From positions 124,001 through 188,000 of the forward strand of contig JACKKB010000003.1 of assembly GCA_020637635.1 (NCBI GenBank): a stretch of 64,000 bases of DNA. Direction: 5' to 3'. Below are positions 44,110-52,563 of the stretch, one piece after another. Below the pieces are notes generated by a model. The model was not told the origin of the DNA. It did no database searches and was given only the letters and a program-made list of their open reading frames with translations. The position numbers and the translations under genes were made by a program. The stretch comes from Albidovulum sp. (GTDB lineage Bacteria > Pseudomonadota > Alphaproteobacteria > Rhodobacterales > Rhodobacteraceae). Within the stretch, counting starts at the first letter, position 1. Each line of letters starts with the position of its first letter.

Positions 44110-45219
44110 ATGGCCAAGGAACGCGAGCCGTCTGACACCAAAGGGTTTCAGATTGAACGGCGGGACTATACGCAAATCGTCAGTACCGACCGCGCCCGTG
44201 CGCAGCCGCTGCGCGGATTTGACGCCTGCTACACCGATATCGTCGACTACATCGTCCGCTGCACCCACAAGATCTGGGACGAACGGGATGTGGGCCTGAT
44301 CTATTCCCACTATACCCACAACTGCGTGGTCTATGGCACGATGGGAACGGTCTACAACCGGGAAGACATGGTCCGAGACACGATCCAGAGACTGGTCACC
44401 TTCCCCGAGCGTCGTGGCATGGCGACCCAGGTGATCTGGCGCGGGAACGAGGACGAGGGGTTCTACACCTCGCATCTGGTCACCGGTTCGGGGCGGCACA
44501 CGCAGGATGGCCACATTGGCCCGGCCACCGGCAAACCCTTCGTCTCGCGCACGATAGCGGATTGCATGGTGCTGGAGAACAAGATCTACCGCGAGTGGAT
44601 TGTCGCCGACACGCTGGCGATCCTGTTGCAGTTGGGCATCGACCACCACGCCTATGCCGACGAGATTGCCCAGTCTCTTCATGCCAAGGGTCAGCGATCA
44701 ATCGACATGGGAGAGAACCGGCGCATGGTCGGGCAGTATCCGCCGGAGGCCGAGGCGGATGTTTCCATCGCGCACAACGAGATCGAAACATGGACACTGC
44801 GCTGGATGCATGAGGTGTTCAATCGCCGGATGTTTGGCGGGCTGGCCCAGGTTCTCGCGCCCAATTGTCAGTTTCACGGCCCGCTGATGACCGAGCTTTA
44901 TGGCCAGGCGGCAGTGATTCACCAGACGCTGGGACTGATCGGCTCGATCCCGGATGCCGGTTTCACGCCGCAGCATATCTGTTCGGTCGAATCCGAGGAG
45001 GGCGGCCACAAGGTCGCGGTCCGCTGGATCCTCGAAGGGCATCATCTGGGTCACGGCATCCTGCGCCACATCGGCAAGCCCGACGGAGCCCGGTTGCAGA
45101 TCATGGGAATCAGTCATTTCCACATCAAGGACGGCAAGGTTCACGACGAATGGCGCGTCTATGACGAGCTTGCGCTGATGGTGCAGTCGCGGCTGGCAAA
45201 GCTTCAGGCCGAGGAATGA
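44110..45219 (+). CDS. two-domain SnoaL/NTF2-like protein (form I-related, long)
   Basis: A 369-residue protein with two NTF2-like domains, about residues 40-180 and 215-360. Shared form I blocks are DIVDYIVRCTHKIWDERDVGLIYSHY, TQVIWRGNEDEGFYTSHL, GPATGKPFVSRTIADCMV and a second-domain ending HFHIKDGKVHDEWRVYDELALMVQ. Its linker (NRRMVGQYPPEAEADVS) differs from other members. I start it at the ATG 44110 with GAAGGA upstream, which leaves the operator at 44053 outside the gene. The stop overlaps the AtzG-like gene (ATGA). Confidence 0.8.
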   Translation: MAKEREPSDTKGFQIERRDYTQIVSTDRARAQPLRGFDACYTDIVDYIVRCTHKIWDERDVGLIYSHYTHNCVVYGTMGTVYNREDMVRDTIQRLVTFPERRGMATQVIWRGNEDEGFYTSHLVTGSGRHTQDGHIGPATGKPFVSRTIADCMVLENKIYREWIVADTLAILLQLGIDHHAYADEIAQSLHAKGQRSIDMGENRRMVGQYPPEAEADVSIAHNEIETWTLRWMHEVFNRRMFGGLAQVLAPNCQFHGPLMTELYGQAAVIHQTLGLIGSIPDAGFTPQHICSVESEEGGHKVAVRWILEGHHLGHGILRHIGKPDGARLQIMGISHFHIKDGKVHDEWRVYDELALMVQSRLAKLQAEE

Positions 45220-45362
45220 GCCAAGCGCTGGAAGCAGAGGCCCTCCGCAAGGCCCTGGCCGCCCTTGGCCTGTACCTGCGGCCCGAAGACGAGGCGGCGA
45301 CGCTTTCGACCGCGCGCTTCCTGCTGCAATCGGCCCGCCTGGTGCGGGCGGCACAGCCGTGA
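45216..45362 (+). CDS. small AtzG-like (DUF4089-type) amidase partner
   Basis: A 48-residue protein (LEAEALRKALAALGLYLRPEDE then ATLSTARFLLQSARLV) overlapping the SnoaL gene at its start (ATGA) and the amidase gene at its end (TGATG). Its size, single helical-bundle pattern (L-G-L-x-L-x-P-E ... helix ... A-x-L-V) and position directly before an AtzE-like amidase match AtzG, which stabilises the amidase AtzE in cyanuric acid breakdown. The gene is short, and the family call rests on this pattern plus context. Confidence 0.6.
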   Translation: MSQALEAEALRKALAALGLYLRPEDEAATLSTARFLLQSARLVRAAQP

Positions 45363-46699
45363 TGCCGGTGCCTTCCGTCGAGGAGGCAGGCCGCGCACTG
45401 CGCGACGGGCGTCTGACGGCTGTCGAGCTTCTGGCCCGGCACCGGGCGCGGATCGCGGCTGTGGATGGCAAGGTGCGCGCCTTCTGGGCGATGGATCCGC
45501 GTGCCGATGCACAGGCCGCGCAGGCGGACGCGGAACTCGCGTCCGGCCATGACCGGGGACCGCTGCATGGCATCCCCTTCGCGACCAAGGACATGATTGA
45601 TGTCGCCGGCCTGCCGACGACAAATGGCTCACGGGCGATGGACCGGGCGCCCGCCGTCCGGGATGCCACGGCGGTTGCCCGGCTTGTGGCGGCAGGCGCC
45701 GTCTCGCTCGGCAAGGTCGCGACCTATGAATGGGGCTTTGTGGGGCCGGAGGCGGGGCTGGAACGGCCGCCGGCCGCAAACCCCTGGAATCCGGCGCATA
45801 TCACCGGGGGGTCATCCTCGGGTTCCGCCGCTGCGGTTGCGGCGGGGATGGTGCGGCTGGCCCTGGGCAGCGATACCGGCGGCTCTATCCGTTCGCCATC
45901 GGCCTATTGCGGCGTGGTGGGGATCAAGCCGACCCGAGGCACGGTCCCGGCAGAGGGATTCTTCGACCTGTCACCGATGCTGGACAATCCCGGCCCGATC
46001 GCCGCGACGGTGGCCGAAACGGCGCTGATGCTGGAGGTGATTGCCCCGGCATGCACGGCGCAAGCCCGTCTGACCGAAGGGGCCGCCGGTCTGCGGCTCG
46101 GCTATGCCCGCGACTGGTTTGCGCATGATCCGGCGCTTGATCCGCGTGTGCTGAAGGCGGTGGACGATGCGGTCTCGGGCCTGTCGCTGGCCGGGGCGGC
46201 AATCACCGAGGTGCAGATGCCGGATTACGCGCTGATGGAAGCGGTCGGCGCGGTGATGATCCATGTCGAGGGCCTGAAGCTCCACCTTCCGTCCCTCAAG
46301 GCGAAGGGCGATCTCTGGGGGCGGATGGCGACGCAGACGGTGCAGGCCGGGGCGGTGCTGACCGACGACGACCTGAGGCGCGCCGAAGCTCTGGTGCCCG
46401 CGCTGACCACGAGCATCGATGCGGTGCTGGAGACCTGCGATGCCATCCTGACGGCGACCGTCCTTACCCCGGCCCCCGCCTTTGCCGCTTTCGACAAGGG
46501 CGCGGTGTGGACGCCGATGCGGACACTGCCGTTCAACGTGACCGGCCATCCGGCGCTGTCACTGCCCTGCGGCCTTGTCGATGGCCTGCCGGTCGGGTTG
46601 CAGATCGTCGGGCGCAAGGGCGACGAGGCCGGCGTCTTCCGCATCGCCGCCGCATTCGAGGCCGCGACCGATCACTCGGTCCTGCGGCCGCGCCTCTAG
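45362..46699 (+). CDS. amidase-signature hydrolase (AtzE/GatA family)
   Basis: A 445-residue amidase. The Ser-cisSer-Lys triad can be placed: Lys76 in PFATKDMIDVAG, the cis-Ser in ITGGSSSGSAAAVAAG (about residues 147-162) and the nucleophile Ser175 in SDTGGSIRSPS. The C-terminus ends GLPVGLQIVGRKGDEAGVFRIA as in the family. It hydrolyses an amide or urea-like C-N bond. With the AtzG-like subunit it suggests that the locus D substrate, or an intermediate, contains nitrogen. There is no GatB or GatC nearby, so it is not the tRNA amidotransferase. Confidence 0.92.
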   Translation: MPVPSVEEAGRALRDGRLTAVELLARHRARIAAVDGKVRAFWAMDPRADAQAAQADAELASGHDRGPLHGIPFATKDMIDVAGLPTTNGSRAMDRAPAVRDATAVARLVAAGAVSLGKVATYEWGFVGPEAGLERPPAANPWNPAHITGGSSSGSAAAVAAGMVRLALGSDTGGSIRSPSAYCGVVGIKPTRGTVPAEGFFDLSPMLDNPGPIAATVAETALMLEVIAPACTAQARLTEGAAGLRLGYARDWFAHDPALDPRVLKAVDDAVSGLSLAGAAITEVQMPDYALMEAVGAVMIHVEGLKLHLPSLKAKGDLWGRMATQTVQAGAVLTDDDLRRAEALVPALTTSIDAVLETCDAILTATVLTPAPAFAAFDKGAVWTPMRTLPFNVTGHPALSLPCGLVDGLPVGLQIVGRKGDEAGVFRIAAAFEAATDHSVLRPRL

Positions 46700-46753
46700 C
46701 CGTCGCTACCCCTTTCCCCTGCCAGGCGACCCGGCGGGGAAAGGGCCACGGCG

Positions 46754-48025
46754 CTATCCCTGCATGCGGTCAAGCCGCAACTGGGCGGCGCGGCGATGGC
46801 CGTCCAGCCCTTCGGACGCGCTTTGCCGCACGGCAGCGGGGGCGACGGCGCGGACGCCCCGGTCATCCAGCCACTGATGCGTGGCCACCTTGACATAGGA
46901 TCCGACCCAAAGCCCGCCGGTGTAGCGGGCCGAGGCCATGGTCGGCAGGGTATGATTGGTTCCGACGCATTTGTCGGAATAGACCACCGAGGCGTTCTGC
47001 CCGACAAACAGCGAACCATAATTCCGCAGCCTCAAGGCGAAGGCGCGGGGGTCGGCGGTGTGGACCTGCAGATGCTCCGCCGCGATATGGTCGGAATAGG
47101 CGATCATTGCCGCTTCGTCCGCGGCCACCGCAATCTCGCCCTTGGCCACCCAGGCGACACCCGCGACGGCAGCGGTGGCAAGCGTCTTCAGCTGCTTCTC
47201 CACCTCGACGACCACGGCCTCGGCCAGCTTTGCGTCGGTGGTAATCAGGCCCACGCGCGTGCGCACGTCATGTTCGGCCTGTGCGAGAAGATCGGTGGCC
47301 AGCATTTCGGCATCGCCGGTCTGGTCGGCGACGACATAGATCTCGGACGGGCCGGCCAGCTGGTCGATGCCAACAGGGCCAAAGACCTGACGCTTGGCTT
47401 CGTTCACGAAGGCATTGCCGGGGCCGACGATCTTGTCGACGGCGGGGACGGTCTCGGTTCCATAGGCCATGGCGGCCACCGCCTGCGCGCCGCCGATGCG
47501 GAAGATGCGGTCAGCGCCCGAGAGGTGGCAGCCTGCGACCATCGCCGGATGCGCATTCGGCGGAAGGCAGGCGATGACCTCGTCCACGCCCGCGACCCTG
47601 GCCGGGACGATCGTCATGACAGGGGCCGAGAGCAGCGGGAATCGCCCGCCGGGGACGTAACAGCCGACCCGCTCGACCGGGATGATCCTGTGGCCAAGGA
47701 AGGCGCCGGGCAGAACCTCGATCTCCAGCGGTTGCAGGCAGGCGAGCTGTGCCTCGGCAAAGCGGCGGACGTTGGCGATCGCGAATTCGGTGTCGGCACG
47801 GGTCTGGTGGTCGAGCGCGTTGACAAGGCTTTCACGCTCGGACCGGGTGACTTCGAAGGCCGAAAGATCGGCCTTGTCGAAACGGTGGGAAAAATCGGCG
47901 ACCGCGGCATCCCCCTCGCTGCGGACACGGGCCAGAACCTCGGCCACGGTGCGTTGCAGGTCGGCCGTGTCCGTCTCGGCCTCGGGTGCGGGCGCCTTGA
48001 CCCAGGTTATGCCGGGAAAGCTCAT
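46754..48025 (-). CDS. histidinol dehydrogenase-like NAD-dependent alcohol dehydrogenase
   Basis: A 423-residue HisD-family enzyme. Catalytic and zinc segments are AQAEHDVRTRVG (Gln, His), AAEHLQVHT (Glu, His), YSDKCVGTNHTLPT (Asp) and EGLDGHRRAAQLRL (His). The N-terminal 15 residues or so contain the VKAPAPEAETDTADL leader seen in biosynthetic-like HisD variants. It is downstream of a SnoaL gene on the minus strand (ATGA overlap) and convergent with the amidase gene. As in locus A, the HisD-like gene is directly coupled to a two-domain SnoaL gene, which ties the two activities together functionally. Confidence 0.87.
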   Translation of the reverse strand: MSFPGITWVKAPAPEAETDTADLQRTVAEVLARVRSEGDAAVADFSHRFDKADLSAFEVTRSERESLVNALDHQTRADTEFAIANVRRFAEAQLACLQPLEIEVLPGAFLGHRIIPVERVGCYVPGGRFPLLSAPVMTIVPARVAGVDEVIACLPPNAHPAMVAGCHLSGADRIFRIGGAQAVAAMAYGTETVPAVDKIVGPGNAFVNEAKRQVFGPVGIDQLAGPSEIYVVADQTGDAEMLATDLLAQAEHDVRTRVGLITTDAKLAEAVVVEVEKQLKTLATAAVAGVAWVAKGEIAVAADEAAMIAYSDHIAAEHLQVHTADPRAFALRLRNYGSLFVGQNASVVYSDKCVGTNHTLPTMASARYTGGLWVGSYVKVATHQWLDDRGVRAVAPAAVRQSASEGLDGHRRAAQLRLDRMQG

Positions 48026-48999
48026 GACGACCGCCCCTGGTGAAGGAGGATCTGTTTCCAGACCGCAATCTCGTCGAACAGGACATAGTCGCGGCGGATG
48101 CCCCACGGCCCCCATTCCGCATGACTTGCACCGCGCACCTGCACCTCGGCACCCGACGGGGCGCCGAACATCCCGCGGCCCTCATGCTTGCCGACGAGCG
48201 ACCAGCGAAGGGCAGAGCGCGGCGACAACATCGGATCCTCGCGACCGATCCGGTGTTCCACCACAAGCTTCGCAGTCGGGAACGACGCCCGCACGGCCAG
48301 CCAGAATTCGTCGGCCGCCATGGCGCCGTGCGCCTCACGGCCGCCCGGAAGCTGAAGATGCGCCGCACGGTCATAGGTCTTGCCGACGGCGGTAAAATCC
48401 GCAGCCATGATGCTGTTCAAGAGCTCTTCGTAACGCTGGCCCCATTCATTGTCGTTGCCCTTGCCCTGGTAGGGGCCGGGCACGTTGTCGGCAAATGTGA
48501 AGGGTGGTTTCGCGCTGGCCGGTCCGCCCTCGGCCTCGATCTCGGCGGCGGCGGCGTCTTTCGGGGTCATCCCTCGCTGCCGGGCCGAGGCGCCGCGGTC
48601 GTAGACCAGCCATTCGTCGGTTATCTGGTCGCCGATGCAGTAGCAGTCTGCGATCACGCGCTCCACGATCTGCCGGCCGGTCGGTTGCCCGTCGGCGTCG
48701 CGGTCGGCAAAGATCTCGAGCACCCGGTGCGAGGACAGGAAGCCGTCATCCTCATTCCCGGACCAGATCACATCCTCGCCCAGCAGCTGGATATCGGGAG
48801 CGCCTGCGATCGACTGGTTCGTCTCGTCGATCACCGCCTGCGCGCCGATGACGACACCGCCCGAACCCCGCTTGATCATGTCGCGGCCATAGTAGTGGTG
48901 CAACGTCGCGACGCCGCGATCCTCCCATATCTCCTTGGTGATACCGAGGATGTAGTCGGGCAGGTCCTTCCACTTCGGATTGAAGCCCTTCATCGCCAT
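48022..48999 (-). CDS. two-domain SnoaL/NTF2-like protein (form I)
   Basis: A 325-residue form I protein: MAMKGFNPKWKDLPDYILG, TKEIWEDRGVATLHHYYGRD, GEDVIWSGNEDDGFLSSHR, DEWLVYDRGAS, the linker GPYQGKGNDNEWGQRY and the end YVLFDEIAVWKQILLHQG. It is first in the two-gene minus-strand unit with the HisD-like gene and diverges from the locus D importer. GGAGGACG precedes the ATG at 48999. Two LacI-type sites lie just upstream. Confidence 0.84.
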   Translation of the reverse strand: MAMKGFNPKWKDLPDYILGITKEIWEDRGVATLHHYYGRDMIKRGSGGVVIGAQAVIDETNQSIAGAPDIQLLGEDVIWSGNEDDGFLSSHRVLEIFADRDADGQPTGRQIVERVIADCYCIGDQITDEWLVYDRGASARQRGMTPKDAAAAEIEAEGGPASAKPPFTFADNVPGPYQGKGNDNEWGQRYEELLNSIMAADFTAVGKTYDRAAHLQLPGGREAHGAMAADEFWLAVRASFPTAKLVVEHRIGREDPMLSPRSALRWSLVGKHEGRGMFGAPSGAEVQVRGASHAEWGPWGIRRDYVLFDEIAVWKQILLHQGRSS

Positions 49000-49045
49000 C
49001 GTCGTCCTCCATGCCTGTGCGGTGGCGTGAGTCGCCATCCGGATA

Positions 49046-49059
49046 TGCATACGAGTGCA
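49046..49059. promoter_or_regulatory. LacI-type operator candidate
   Basis: TGCATACGAGTGCA matches the LacI/GalR consensus at eight of ten positions, with five of seven palindromic pairs. It lies 47 bases upstream of the leftward SnoaL gene, the side of the gap opposite the stronger site at 49120. Confidence 0.5.
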
Positions 49060-49119
49060 CCAATCCGCCCGGCAATGACAAGCTATCTCTTGCGACGAAT
49101 CGCTCTGTATGCTTCCCTC

Positions 49120-49137
49120 CTTGCATTCGATTGCAAG
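49120..49137. promoter_or_regulatory. LacI-type operator candidate (18-base near-perfect palindrome)
   Basis: CTTGCATTCGATTGCAAG pairs at eight of nine positions around a central CG; the core matches TGNAANCGNTTNCA at nine of ten. It lies 49 bases upstream of the binding-protein ATG in the divergent gap. No lacI gene is in locus D, so a regulator from locus A or C must act here in trans. Confidence 0.68.
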
Positions 49138-49185
49138 CCGAACGCGACATCCAGCCGCGACATGCCCAATGGGAAAGGAAAACGG

Positions 49186-50418
49186 ATGAGGAACTTCAGC
49201 TTCGGGCTTGTCTCTGCCCTGGCTCTTACGGCGACACCAGTGTTTGCGGATTGCGGCATAGCCTCTGGCTCGGTGCGCATCCTGTCGAATGACTTCGCCG
49301 CCCTGCGCATTGTGAACGAGACGGCAGCGGAGTGTGCGAGCGGCACCGTGACGGTCACGTCCAACAACACCACCGAACACAAGAACATCCAGGTGGCCGC
49401 GCTGACGGCGAACCCGGCGGAATATACCGTGGCCATGGTCGCCAACAACTCCATCGTTCCGCTGCTGGGGGGTGATCTCATTCGTCCCCTGGATGATCTG
49501 GTGGCGAAGTACGGCCAACAGCTGCAGCCGAACCAGTTGATCAAGATCGACGGCAAGATCATGGGCATCGCCTTCATGGCGAACGGCCAGCATCTGGTCA
49601 TGCGCAAGGATCTGCTCGAAGCTGCGGGCGTGGCTGCTCCGACCTCCTGGGAGGAAGTGCTGACAGCCGCCGCCGCGATCAAGGAAAAGGGCCTGCTGGA
49701 CTATCCGATTGCGGCTCCGTACGCAGCCGGCTGGGACCTAGCGGCGGAATTCGTCAACATGTATCTGGGAACCGGTGCCGACTTTTTCGAGCCCGGCTCG
49801 GCCAAACTTGCCATCGACAACGAACAGGGTCGGCTGGTTCTGAAGACGATGCGGGAAATGACCGCCTTCATGCCGCCCGACTATGTGACCCAGGACACCG
49901 ACGCAACTGCCCAGCTCTACCGCGATGGGCAGGTCGGCATCATGCAGAACTGGGGCTCGCTGGCGGCAACGCTGATCGACCCGACGAAAGCCAAGCCCGA
50001 GGTGGCGGCCGCGACCGTCTTTGCCGCCGCGCCGACGGTGGGCGGCGGGACCATCCCATCGGCGGCACTGTGGTGGGATGGGTTCACCATCGCCAAGAAC
50101 ATCTCGGATGAAGATGCCGAGGCCAGCTTTCAGGCCATGATGCATGCCATCGCACCGGAAACGGCAGCCAAACACCCCGACGCGGCGGTCTGGCTGATCT
50201 CGGGTTACACTCCCGGCCCGGCGGCGGTTGGTGTGATCGCCAACGCGAATTCCGGCGCGCGGGCCTATCCGATGGTGCCGTGGATGGGCCTCCTGCACGA
50301 GACACTCGGCAATGAGCTTGCCGACTATGTCAAGGGCGCGGAAGATGCGGAAAGGGCGCTTGCCGACATCACCGCTGCCTATAATGCGGCGGCCACTCAG
50401 GCGGGTTACCTGAACTGA
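49186..50418 (+). CDS. periplasmic solute-binding protein of a sugar-type ABC importer
   Basis: A 410-residue binding protein. The signal peptide is MRNFSFGLVSALALTATPVFA, and an AAAGGA site precedes the ATG. It matches the locus A protein in many blocks: IRPLDDLVAKYGQQLQPNQLIKIDGK, AGWDLAAEFVNMYLG, LWWDGFTIAKNISDEDAEASF and the C-terminal TAAYNAAATQAGYLN. Cys residues in the N-terminal part (FADCGIASG, TAAECASG) may form a disulfide also present in the locus A protein. Ligand likely shared or similar. Confidence 0.92.
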   Translation: MRNFSFGLVSALALTATPVFADCGIASGSVRILSNDFAALRIVNETAAECASGTVTVTSNNTTEHKNIQVAALTANPAEYTVAMVANNSIVPLLGGDLIRPLDDLVAKYGQQLQPNQLIKIDGKIMGIAFMANGQHLVMRKDLLEAAGVAAPTSWEEVLTAAAAIKEKGLLDYPIAAPYAAGWDLAAEFVNMYLGTGADFFEPGSAKLAIDNEQGRLVLKTMREMTAFMPPDYVTQDTDATAQLYRDGQVGIMQNWGSLAATLIDPTKAKPEVAAATVFAAAPTVGGGTIPSAALWWDGFTIAKNISDEDAEASFQAMMHAIAPETAAKHPDAAVWLISGYTPGPAAVGVIANANSGARAYPMVPWMGLLHETLGNELADYVKGAEDAERALADITAAYNAAATQAGYLN

Positions 50419-50425
50419 CCCTCCG

Positions 50426-50453
50426 GCGGGGCCGGATGCTCCCCCGGCCCCGC
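50426..50453 (+). promoter_or_regulatory. hairpin between binding-protein and permease genes
   Basis: A perfect 10-base-pair stem (GCGGGGCCGG) with an 8-base loop lies directly after the binding-protein stop, without a T-run. It is equivalent in place to the locus A hairpin at 13033-13055 and probably raises binding-protein levels over permeases. Confidence 0.62.
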
Positions 50454-50494
50454 ACCTTCCTGATCGGCCTTGCGCCGCAAGCACAGGACCGCCC

Positions 50495-51529
50495 ATGCCG
50501 CATTCGTCCTTTTTCCGCTTCATGGCGCCGTCGTTGATCGCGATGCTGCTGTTCATAGCGCTGCCGACCGTATCCATCTTCGTGCAGTCGCTCTATGTCG
50601 AGCATCCGCAAGTCCTGATCGAGACCGAGACCTGCCAGCCCCTGGGCGGCTGTGTCAAGGAAACCACCGTTGACGTTGCGGCCACAGCCAAACTGAGGAG
50701 CGAGGCACCGCTCGGCCAGTTCAACGGCCTCGGCACCTATGTTGACCGCAACCATCTGGCGATAAACTCCGTTGGCCTCCTGTGGTCCCGCTCGGGCAGC
50801 CTGGGCGAGTTCGTCTCGGGCATGATGAACCTTCGATTCTACCGGGCGCTCGCCTTCACTCTCTTCTACTGCTTTCTGGTCACGCCTCTGGCCATGGCGC
50901 TTGGCTTCGGCATCGCGCTGGCGGTCAATGTGGTGCCGCGCCTGATGAAGGGGCCGGTGATCTTCTTCAGCCTGGTTCCGATGCTGATCACCCCGCTGGT
51001 CGGCGCGCTGATCCTGTTCTGGATGCTGAATTCCGACGGCATCCTCGGCGTGGCGCTACAGGTGCTGTTCAATGACCCCGGTCTGTCCACCCAGTCCTCT
51101 GCCCCGCTGACCTGGATCATGCTGATCGTCTACGGAACCTGGACCAATGCGCCCTTCAGCTTCATCGTGTTCTATGCGGGCCTCCAGGCGGTTTCGCGCG
51201 ATACGCTCGAGGCAGCGATGATCGACGGAGCCTCGCGATGGGAGAGGGTGCGCTATGTCGTCCTGCCATCGCTGAAACCGCTGGTTCTGTTCGTTCTTCT
51301 TGTGCAGCTCATGGACAATTTCCGCGTGTTCGAACCGATCATCAGCTTCAACGCATCGGCCAATGCGACCTCGCTGGCCTTCGACATCTATGCGAGCCTC
51401 AACACCCAGACCTCACAGCTGTTCGGCTCGGCCGCAGCGACGAGTGTCATCACGATTGCCTTCATCGCCGTTCTGATCGTGCCCATCCTGGCCCGCGTCG
51501 CCCGCGAGCTGCAAGCGGGGAGAGTCTGA
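50495..51529 (+). CDS. carbohydrate ABC transporter permease (MalF-like)
   Basis: A 344-residue permease homologous to that of 11980-13002. After the first membrane helix it has a periplasmic insert with a cysteine pair (ETCQPLGGCVKETT), as in the locus A protein. The EAA loop is TLEAAMIDGASRWERVRYVVLPSLKP. The stop overlaps the next permease start (TGATG). Confidence 0.92.
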   Translation: MPHSSFFRFMAPSLIAMLLFIALPTVSIFVQSLYVEHPQVLIETETCQPLGGCVKETTVDVAATAKLRSEAPLGQFNGLGTYVDRNHLAINSVGLLWSRSGSLGEFVSGMMNLRFYRALAFTLFYCFLVTPLAMALGFGIALAVNVVPRLMKGPVIFFSLVPMLITPLVGALILFWMLNSDGILGVALQVLFNDPGLSTQSSAPLTWIMLIVYGTWTNAPFSFIVFYAGLQAVSRDTLEAAMIDGASRWERVRYVVLPSLKPLVLFVLLVQLMDNFRVFEPIISFNASANATSLAFDIYASLNTQTSQLFGSAAATSVITIAFIAVLIVPILARVARELQAGRV

Positions 51530-52419
51530 TGTCGATGCCCCTGCCCGCCGTCCTGCGCCGTCCGGCCTGGCTGACAACGCTTGCGATGGGTTTTGTCATC
51601 CTGTGGCTGATCATCGCCGCCTTCCCCTTCGCCTGGACGGTCTGGGGGTCGTTCAAGGTGCAGACCGATTTCTTTTCGCGTGACAGTTGGTGGAACGCGA
51701 TCACCGGCCCGATGACCACCCGCACGACAGGCGGGCCGTTCACGACAGACGGCTATTACGGCGCCTGGGTCACCACCGAATTCTGGCGCGCGGCGCTGAA
51801 CACGCTGATCGTGACCGTCTGCGTCACCTCAATCTCGCTGAGCTTCGGCACTCTGGGCGGCTATGCGCTGGCGCGTTCTACCCATCGCTACCGGTTCTGG
51901 ATACTGGTCGCGGCGCTGTTCTTCCGTGCCATGCCCGAAGTGACGCTGGTCTCGGGCTATCTGTTCCCCTTCTTCGCCCTCAATATCTGGGGGCATCTGC
52001 CCACCGCGATCATCGTTCTTGTCGCCCTTAACCAGCCCTTCACGCTGTGGATGATGTACTCGTTCTTCCAGGGCATCCCGCGCGATCTGGACGAAAGCGC
52101 GCTGGTGGACGGCTGCAATCGGTTCCAGGCGTTCCGGTTGGCGATCATGCCGGTCATGTGGCCGGGGGTGATCACCACGGGGCTGTTTTCGTTCCTTCTG
52201 GCCTACAACGACTTTACGGTCACCGGGCTTGTGCTGAGCAAGGATAACCAGACAATGGTTCCAAAGATTGCGAGCTATCTGGGCACGATCCAGGACGAAG
52301 GCGCGATCATGTTCGCCGTGGCGGCGGTGGTCAGCATCACCATCCCGATCTTCCTGCTGGTCATGTTCTTCCAGCGCTACCTGGTTTCGGGGCTGACGGC
52401 AGGCGCGGTGAAGGGTTGA
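51529..52419 (+). CDS. carbohydrate ABC transporter permease (MalG-like)
   Basis: A 296-residue permease with EAA loop DLDESALVDGCNRFQAFRLAIMPVMWPG and the same SGLTAGAVKG ending as the locus A protein. It lacks the extra loop of about 90 residues that lengthens the locus A version. It is the last gene of locus D on this strand. No ATPase gene follows; the sequence runs into an IS6 scar, so an ATPase may have been lost or is supplied from 14343-15395. Confidence 0.92.
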   Translation: MSMPLPAVLRRPAWLTTLAMGFVILWLIIAAFPFAWTVWGSFKVQTDFFSRDSWWNAITGPMTTRTTGGPFTTDGYYGAWVTTEFWRAALNTLIVTVCVTSISLSFGTLGGYALARSTHRYRFWILVAALFFRAMPEVTLVSGYLFPFFALNIWGHLPTAIIVLVALNQPFTLWMMYSFFQGIPRDLDESALVDGCNRFQAFRLAIMPVMWPGVITTGLFSFLLAYNDFTVTGLVLSKDNQTMVPKIASYLGTIQDEGAIMFAVAAVVSITIPIFLLVMFFQRYLVSGLTAGAVKG

Positions 52420-52563
52420 GCCTTGCCGGGATGAATGTGCTCCGGCTTCCCAAGGCCATTGATCCGCTCGGTCGGAGATTGTCGCAATCTTTCTCGAATG
52501 ACGGCTGAGCCTCGCTGGTCAGACGATTCCAGCGGTGTCCGGCTGGATAACGGAGGGCGTGCG

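Noticed and set aside
48040..49185. An upstream extension of the locus D binding protein
   Set aside because: This part is antisense to the SnoaL gene at 48022-48999; the signal peptide and ribosome site place the start at 49186.
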